The notes below the pieces were generated by a model. That model worked only from the letters and a program-made list of their open reading frames with translations. It was not told the origin of the DNA and made no database searches. The translations under genes and the position numbers were made by a program. Of a stretch of DNA of 64,000 nt, positions 59,106-64,000 are shown one piece after another; positions within the stretch are counted from its first letter, which is position 1; each line of letters opens with the position of its first letter. Source of the DNA: JADFGZ01 sp965222345 (GTDB taxonomy: Bacteria > Acidobacteriota > Terriglobia > 2-12-FULL-54-10); assembly GCA_965222345.1 (NCBI GenBank), contig CBDCTS010000007.1:744001-808000 (forward strand), read 5' to 3'.

Positions 59106-60929
59106 ATGATATCCGCAGAAAAACTCGCCACTGTGCCCGCCGAGCCCGGCGTTTACCAGTTTCGGAACGCTGCTGGAGAAGTGATCTATGTCGGAAAGGC
59201 AAAATCCCTGCGGCAGCGGGTGCGTTCTTATTTTCTAGAGGCGCGGGCGGCGGAGGCCAAGACCGACACCCTGGTCCGAGAGGCCGTTGAGGTCAGCACT
59301 ATTCTGGTCGACAACGACCGGGAAGCGCTGGCTCTGGAAAATAACCTTATCAAACAGATACAGCCGAGGTTCAATGTCCTGTTGCGGGACGATAAAACCT
59401 ATCCTTACATCAAGCTGACGGCTTCGCAAAAATACCCTCGGATTTACGTGACCCGGCGCCTGAAGAAAGACGGGTCGGTCTACTATGGCCCTTATTTCCC
59501 GGGCGGCTTGGCCCGCCGCATCGCTCACTTTATCCACCGGTATTTTCTGGTGCCATCCTGCACCGTGGACCTGACGCGGGCGCATCCGCGGCCGTGTCTG
59601 GAATATTACATCCAGCGCTGTCAGGGACCCTGCGTGCCCGGGCTCACAACCGAGGACCGCTACGGCCAGGCGGTGCGGGACGTGAAAATGTTTCTGGAGG
59701 GCCGCCACGGCGACCTGCTCCGGATTCTTCGCGGACGCATGCAGGAGGCCTCCGACAGCGAGCGTTTCGAGGAGGCGGCTGCCTGCCGGGACCTGATTTC
59801 TACGGTGGAGCAGTTGGAGGAAAAACAGAAAGTCGCGGCCGCCAGCGGCGATGACCGGGACGTTTTTGCCCATCACCAGGAGGGCCCGCTGGTGGCGGTG
59901 AATGTGTTCCATATGCGCAGAGGCCGGGTGCTCGACCGCCGGGAGTTCTTCTGGGAAAACCAGGAGATGTTTGACGCCAGCGATTTTTTTTCCTCTTTGC
60001 TGAAGCAGATTTATCTGGAGCAGCAATACATCCCGGCGTTTGTCAATGTCCCGGTCGATTTTGAAGACCGCCCCGTGCTGCAAGAGATGCTCTCGGAAAA
60101 GCGGGGCCACAAGGTGGAGATCTTCACTCCTCAGCGGGGACAGAAACGGGCTTTGCTGGAGCTGGCGGAGAAAAATGCGGAGCACTCTTTTGAGCAGCGT
60201 TTCCGGGTTTTGAAGCCGGGCGCCCGCGCCATCTTGGAGGCGTTGCAGGAAGCGCTGGGCCTGGCGGAAGCTCCCGGCCGGATCGAGTGCTTTGACGTTT
60301 CCCACTTCCAGGGGGCCGACCCGGTGGCCTCGATGGTGGTTTGGGAAAATGGCAAGATGAAGAAAGCCGGGTACCGCAAGTTTATCCTTCGCGCGGTGGC
60401 GGGGAATGACGATTTCGCCAGCATGCGGGAGGTGGTGAGACGCCGCTGCCGCCGGTTGCAGGAAGAGCATCAGCCGTTGCCGGGGCTGATTCTGGTCGAT
60501 GGCGGCGTGGGTCAATTGCACGCCGCGGCTGCCGCCCTGGAGACGCTGGGAATCATCAATCAGCCGCTGGCCAGCATCGCCAAAAAGGAAGAGATTCTCT
60601 TCGTTTACGGACAGGAGGCGGACCCCATCCGGCTCGATCCGCACTCTCCCGTGCTCCATCTGATTCAGCAGATCCGGGACGAGTCGCACCGTTTCGCTGT
60701 CAGCTTCCATCGCCAGCGGCGAGACTCCCGCAGGCTTCGTTCCGAGCTTCAGGAGATTCCCGGAGTGGGTGAAAAGACGGTTCGCAAGCTGCTGGAGAAT
60801 TTTGGGAGCCTGGAAGCTATTCGGTCCGCTTCGGAAGAAGAACTCCTGCGAGTCCTGAATCGCCGTCAGGCCGCCCGGTTGAGGGAATTTCTGGTTATAG
60901 GCAAGCCCCCGGCGCCTTTGGGTGCGTAG
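59106..60929 (+). CDS. uvrC: UvrABC excinuclease subunit C
   Basis: 607 residues, normal length. The N-terminal GIY-YIG nuclease has PGVYQFRN, VIYVGKAKSLRQRV and the catalytic Glu in ALALENNLIKQIQPRFN. Four cysteines at about residues 146-180 (PSCTVDL, RPCLEYYIQRCQGPC) match the iron-sulfur site reported for UvrC. The UVR helix pair is ERFEEAAACRDLI. The RNase H-like second nuclease has IECFDVSHFQG and LILVDGGVGQL. The C-terminal HhH pair is LQEIPGVGEKTVRKLLENFG and EAIRSASEEEL. The ribosome site before the ATG is poor. The next gene follows within 70 bases. Confidence 0.96.
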   Translation: MISAEKLATVPAEPGVYQFRNAAGEVIYVGKAKSLRQRVRSYFLEARAAEAKTDTLVREAVEVSTILVDNDREALALENNLIKQIQPRFNVLLRDDKTYPYIKLTASQKYPRIYVTRRLKKDGSVYYGPYFPGGLARRIAHFIHRYFLVPSCTVDLTRAHPRPCLEYYIQRCQGPCVPGLTTEDRYGQAVRDVKMFLEGRHGDLLRILRGRMQEASDSERFEEAAACRDLISTVEQLEEKQKVAAASGDDRDVFAHHQEGPLVAVNVFHMRRGRVLDRREFFWENQEMFDASDFFSSLLKQIYLEQQYIPAFVNVPVDFEDRPVLQEMLSEKRGHKVEIFTPQRGQKRALLELAEKNAEHSFEQRFRVLKPGARAILEALQEALGLAEAPGRIECFDVSHFQGADPVASMVVWENGKMKKAGYRKFILRAVAGNDDFASMREVVRRRCRRLQEEHQPLPGLILVDGGVGQLHAAAAALETLGIINQPLASIAKKEEILFVYGQEADPIRLDPHSPVLHLIQQIRDESHRFAVSFHRQRRDSRRLRSELQEIPGVGEKTVRKLLENFGSLEAIRSASEEELLRVLNRRQAARLREFLVIGKPPAPLGA

Positions 60930-60998
60930 TTTTTGCGGGTAAAATCTTCGGGAGTATTGAGTCCTATGTGCAATCTGTTGTGGGCGGAGCATGATTTC

Positions 60999-62525
60999 AT
61001 GAAACGAATGTTGCAGGCATCTAGTTTCTCTCCAAAGCTTCATTTCCTGCTGGCGCTGTTGGTTTTTGCGGCAGCGTCCACAGGTTGTGCGCAAAGCAGT
61101 GATTTTCCTGTTGCGCTGTCCCAGGGAACGGTGGCGGGCGAGGTGACGGAAACCAGCGCAATCTTGCAATCGCGGCTTACTTCCGCTGATCCGCTGGTGG
61201 ACAGCCGCTGGTCGGGGATACCGGGGAGCCCCGGGGTAGCGCGCTTTGAAGTTTCCTCAGCGCCTGATTTCAGAGGTTCCTTCCTGACGGAATGGATGGA
61301 AGCCGTTCCGGAATACGATTACATCGTCAAGACCAAAATTTCAGGGTTGCAACCGGGCACGCGACATTACTACCGTCTGTTGTACGGTCCCGATGAAGCC
61401 AGGATTCGAGAATCACAAACGGGCACGTTTCGGACGCATTCCGGAAGAGAAGCGCCCGACGAGTTTCGTTTTGCCGTGGTCACGGGAATGAACTACTCCC
61501 GGTTCCATTATATGGGGGGACGGTTCGATCCTCCTTACCGCGGGACGGATCAAGAACTCGGATACCCGGCGCTGGAAACCATTCGCAAGCTGGAACCCGA
61601 TTTTTTTGTGGGGACGGGGGACAACGTTTACTACGATACTCCCACTGTCGGCCGTGCGGTGACGGAACATCAGTTGAGAAAGAAACACCATGAACAGTAT
61701 TCCCAGCCAAGATTTATCCAATTATTTCGGGAAGTAGCCACGTACTGGATGAAGGATGACCACGATTACCGGTTCAATGACGCCGATCCCGTCAACCCTT
61801 TTCTCGGACCCGGAGGATATGAGCCTTCTCACGAGCTGGGCATACGGATTTTCCGGGAGCAACTGCCGGTCGTCGATCCGAACGAGGAGCAGGCGACAAC
61901 CTATCGGACCTACCGGGTGAGCCAGTTGCTCCAGGTTTGGTTTGTAGAAGGGCGGGACTACCGAAGCCCGAATGACATGACGGATGGTCCGGAGAAATCG
62001 ATCTGGGGCAGCGAGCAAAAAGAGTGGCTGAAACGAACGCTTCTCGAAAGCGATGCAACCTTCAAAATCCTGTTTTCACCCACCCCAATGGTCGGGCCAG
62101 ACAGCACCGATAAACGGGACAACCACGTCAACCCGGCGGGATTCCGACAGGAAGGGGAAGAGTTCTTCCGCTGGCTCTTGCAACAGGGGTTCTTAGCCAA
62201 AAATTTTTATATTATCTGCGGCGACCGGCACTGGCAGTATCACTCGATTCATCCTACCGGCTTTGAGGAGTTCTCCACAGGAGCGCTGATCGATCAAAAC
62301 GCCTTTCAGGTGATACGTCCCGGAGATTCGGGCTCGTCCGACCCGGAAGGCAAGATACAGCAGCCATACCACTATCCTGCGCCGACGGGCGGATTCCTGC
62401 TCCTGCGGGTCGGACCGGGGCCGGGGGAAAACCGTGCGCAAGCGGAATTCAACTTCTATGACGAGAATGGGGAAATGCTTTACAGCCACACAAAGCAGGC
62501 TGGAAACTTGGAAGATAGAAGATAG
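60999..62525 (+). CDS. PhoD-like alkaline phosphatase, probable lipoprotein
   Basis: About 508 residues from the ATG at 60999 (GGAG about 10 nt upstream; an ATG 11 codons earlier is possible). The signal sequence LHFLLALLVFAAASTGC ends in a lipobox-like Cys. An N-terminal Fn3-like PhoD domain (VTETSAILQSRL; ISGLQPGTRHYYRLLYGP) is followed by the metallophosphatase: PDFFVGTGDNVYYDTP, YWMKDDHDYRFNDAD, and ICGDRHWQYHS with metal-binding His. In the family the first block is usually GDxIY; GDNVY here fits. The stop codon lies inside a 7-nt tandem repeat, so the C-terminus is potentially length-variable. Confidence 0.85.
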   Translation: MKRMLQASSFSPKLHFLLALLVFAAASTGCAQSSDFPVALSQGTVAGEVTETSAILQSRLTSADPLVDSRWSGIPGSPGVARFEVSSAPDFRGSFLTEWMEAVPEYDYIVKTKISGLQPGTRHYYRLLYGPDEARIRESQTGTFRTHSGREAPDEFRFAVVTGMNYSRFHYMGGRFDPPYRGTDQELGYPALETIRKLEPDFFVGTGDNVYYDTPTVGRAVTEHQLRKKHHEQYSQPRFIQLFREVATYWMKDDHDYRFNDADPVNPFLGPGGYEPSHELGIRIFREQLPVVDPNEEQATTYRTYRVSQLLQVWFVEGRDYRSPNDMTDGPEKSIWGSEQKEWLKRTLLESDATFKILFSPTPMVGPDSTDKRDNHVNPAGFRQEGEEFFRWLLQQGFLAKNFYIICGDRHWQYHSIHPTGFEEFSTGALIDQNAFQVIRPGDSGSSDPEGKIQQPYHYPAPTGGFLLLRVGPGPGENRAQAEFNFYDENGEMLYSHTKQAGNLEDRR

Positions 62526-62545
62526 AAGATAGAAGATAGAAGATG
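62511..62545 (+). repeat. GAAGATA heptamer tandem repeat spanning the phosphatase stop codon
   Basis: Four perfect GAAGATA units (62511-62538) and one GAAGATG. The phosphatase ends LEDRR-stop inside units 1-3. Because 7 is not a multiple of 3, gain or loss of a unit shifts the reading frame at the C-terminus. Confidence 0.85.
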
Positions 62546-62596
62546 AAAGAAGAAAGCTGAAAACCAATGAGCGCCACATGCGGGAGTTTGTGGCCG

Positions 62597-63262
62597 CTAA
62601 GGAACCAGCAAACCGGTCCGGATCATCCACACCACACCCAAAGCGCACGACCCGACCCCAATCACCGGCTGCACCCATCTTTCCAAACGCACCTCGGAGA
62701 AGGTTTGCACCAGCCCGCCCAGGGCCAGGCAGTAGCCTGCCATTCCAAGCATCACTCCCAGGCCGAAAACGCCCAGGTAGGCTCCCATGAGCCAGAGAGA
62801 CTCCATCGCGGCAAGGGGGATCAAAGCCAGCACGGGCAAGGCGCCGGCAAGTCCGTGGATGGCCCCGGTAAAGGTGGCGGCGTGGTTGTCGAAATGCTCC
62901 TCGCCGTGGACGTGCGTGTGGAGATGGGAATGCACCAGTGAGCCGTGACTGTGCCGGTGATAGTGCAGCTTCCGCGCCCGGAACGAGCGTCGCAGAGAGA
63001 CTCCTCCCACAAATACTAGCACTGCCCCTACGGCAAGTTCCGCATACGGTTCAAACCGGTCCGGGACGGGAACCGCCAAAGCAGCGATCAGAATACCCAG
63101 CAACAAAACCGTCGTCAGATGGCCCGCTCCCCACCGTAGGCTCACCATCAAGGTGGAAGAAAGCCTCCGGCGATGGCTGACGAAGGTGCTCACGGCGGCC
63201 AGATGATCCGGGCCGAAGGCGTGCAGGATACCTAAGAAAAATGCAGTAGCGAAAATCAGCAA
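62597..63262 (-). CDS. NicO/UreH-type nickel/cobalt transporter with His-rich loop
   Basis: 221 residues from a TTG; AAAGGAAA lies about 10 nt upstream. Six membrane helices. The family motif HAFGPDHLAAV is in helix 1 (HxxxxDH). A histidine-rich cytoplasmic loop (HYHRHSHGSLVHSHLHTHVH plus EEHFDNHAA) lies at about residues 98-128, followed by GAIHGLAGALPVLALIP. This arrangement is typical of Ni2+/Co2+ transporters of the NicO and RcnA groups; direction (uptake or efflux) is not clear. No urease or hydrogenase gene is beside it. Confidence 0.85.
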   Translation of the reverse strand: MLIFATAFFLGILHAFGPDHLAAVSTFVSHRRRLSSTLMVSLRWGAGHLTTVLLLGILIAALAVPVPDRFEPYAELAVGAVLVFVGGVSLRRSFRARKLHYHRHSHGSLVHSHLHTHVHGEEHFDNHAATFTGAIHGLAGALPVLALIPLAAMESLWLMGAYLGVFGLGVMLGMAGYCLALGGLVQTFSEVRLERWVQPVIGVGSCALGVVWMIRTGLLVP

Positions 63263-63372
63263 GGGAAAAGATTTCCTTTTCAGGCGTGCAGCGGAACGGT
63301 TTCAGGAGGCTCGGCGCGCGAGAACACTAAGAATAGCACAGCCCCGGCAGCTTGATCCAACCGCAGTGCTTG

Positions 63373-63921
63373 TCAATCCTTGGTCAGTGCTTCATCTATG
63401 CGCCGCATCATAAACACATCTTCTTTGTTATATGCCAGCAGCTCGTTCAAGTAACGGACGTCCCTGGATGCTTTGTATTTCTTCCACGTCGCGTCGGCCC
63501 ACGCGCCGTCTTTGCCGGCGAGCTGCCTTTTCAGCCCCAATGTTTCTTCGACCTTTTTTTGACCTCCATAAAGGCCATGCTCCCAGCACAATGGCACGAG
63601 GTCAACGTGGTGGAATATCCTGTCGAGCACGATTCCGAGTTCAGCGGCTATCACGGGAAAGTCGAATCCCACACGGTTCTTGACTTTGTCGGGGATCGAG
63701 CGGCCGTTGTAGGTAACGAGGCGCTCCACTCCTTCCAGCACCCTCATTAATCTCTTCTCCGAGATGTCCTCGCCTACAAGCTGATAAAAAGAATCGCTCG
63801 TGCCATCAATAACCAGGATGCCAATCACCGTGATCTTGTGGTTCTTGAAATCGTCGCATAATCTTGGAAAAGGCAATCGCCCGACGTAACTCGTCTCGAT
63901 ATCAAGATAGGCCGCCTTCAC
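63373..63921 (-). CDS. RNase H-like 3'-5' exonuclease domain protein (YprB type)
   Basis: 182 residues from a GTG, preceded by GAGAGGTG. It has the DnaQ/RNase H-like pattern: AYLDIETSYVG with Asp and Glu, YNGRSIPDKVKN with a conserved F-D-FP (VGFDFPVI), HVDLVPLCWEHGLYGGQKKVEE, and a final LLAYNKEDVFMMRRI with Asp. These match the YprB/RNase_H_2 exonuclease family, predicted to act on nucleic acids during repair or RNA turnover. It stands alone as a single-domain protein; the family often carries zinc-finger or TPR additions that are absent here. Confidence 0.8.
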   Translation of the reverse strand: MKAAYLDIETSYVGRLPFPRLCDDFKNHKITVIGILVIDGTSDSFYQLVGEDISEKRLMRVLEGVERLVTYNGRSIPDKVKNRVGFDFPVIAAELGIVLDRIFHHVDLVPLCWEHGLYGGQKKVEETLGLKRQLAGKDGAWADATWKKYKASRDVRYLNELLAYNKEDVFMMRRIDEALTKD

Positions 63922-64000
63922 GCAACACCTCTCTATCCACAGAAGGTAACTGCGGCGAGCGTTTTTCCTCGCCGTGGGTTCTTCTTGCCAGCGTTAGGCA

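Noticed and set aside
59235..61169. Open frame of 644 codons on the minus strand opposite uvrC
   Set aside because: It is the antisense shadow of a clear uvrC gene; its composition is Arg/His/Gln-rich with no domain.

Overview
The window looks like a chromosomal segment of a Gram-negative, GC-rich (roughly 58-60 %) heterotroph, most likely a member of the Acidobacteriota. The grounds are two large Oar-like TonB-dependent receptors, the tail of a PD40/TolB-type propeller protein, an SpoIVB-type S55 peptidase of the exported kind common in that phylum, a Gld-type ABC/DUF4340 cassette, and intergenic DNA full of short palindromes. This is inferred from gene content; there is no rRNA gene here to settle it. 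I recognised no tRNA, rRNA, CRISPR array, intact insertion sequence, prophage or complete defence system.

Layout. 1-8 kb: tail of a PD40 protein and two outer-membrane receptors (one per strand) separated by a repeat-bearing gap. 8-15 kb, plus strand: exported S55 peptidase, exported beta-propeller protein, then an ECF sigma factor / zinc-finger anti-sigma / DUF4097 cell-envelope operon. 15-22 kb, plus strand: shikimate kinase, then a fatty-acid beta-oxidation set in the order fadN-fadA-fadE, followed by a glycine-rich RRM RNA-binding protein. 22.5-25.5 kb, minus strand: ammonium transporter with a good promoter and a long leader, and a small outer-membrane barrel protein ending in a strong intrinsic terminator. 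25.4-27 kb: a gene-free region with AT-rich DNA, hairpins, a 9-nt tandem array, a decayed RAYT-type transposase and a decayed coiled-coil gene. 27-36 kb: exported alpha/beta hydrolase and MGMT (minus), orphan secretin, DUF2784 protein and full-length Lhr helicase (plus). 36-45 kb, minus strand: ABC ATPase, ABC permease, GldG-like protein, DUF4340 protein, leuC, leuD, a split-barrel oxidoreductase and an aldo/keto reductase. 45-52 kb, mostly plus: phosphofructokinase with pyrophosphate-type active-site residues, a 2Fe-2S thioredoxin-like ferredoxin with a NuoF-like flavoprotein, a small Cys-rich membrane protein (minus), and a translationally coupled pair of M16 peptidases, one lacking the zinc motif. 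52-64 kb: GlnRS, a second copy of the composite repeat, a CaCA exchanger, a GltP-type symporter, a CNNM/CorC-type protein, UvrC, a PhoD-like phosphatase, a NicO-type metal transporter and an RNase H-like exonuclease.

The most unusual feature is noncoding. Four intergenic sites (3.5, 19.6, 26.3 and 54.7 kb) carry arrays in which a CGG/CCG core recurs almost exactly every 9 nt. Two of them sit inside a long composite repeat (about 450-570 bp) with conserved modules and hairpins in the same order. One copy abuts a RAYT-like transposase relic, and one lies inside the conserved fadA-fadE gene pair. This looks like an undescribed REP-like or miniature mobile repeat family.
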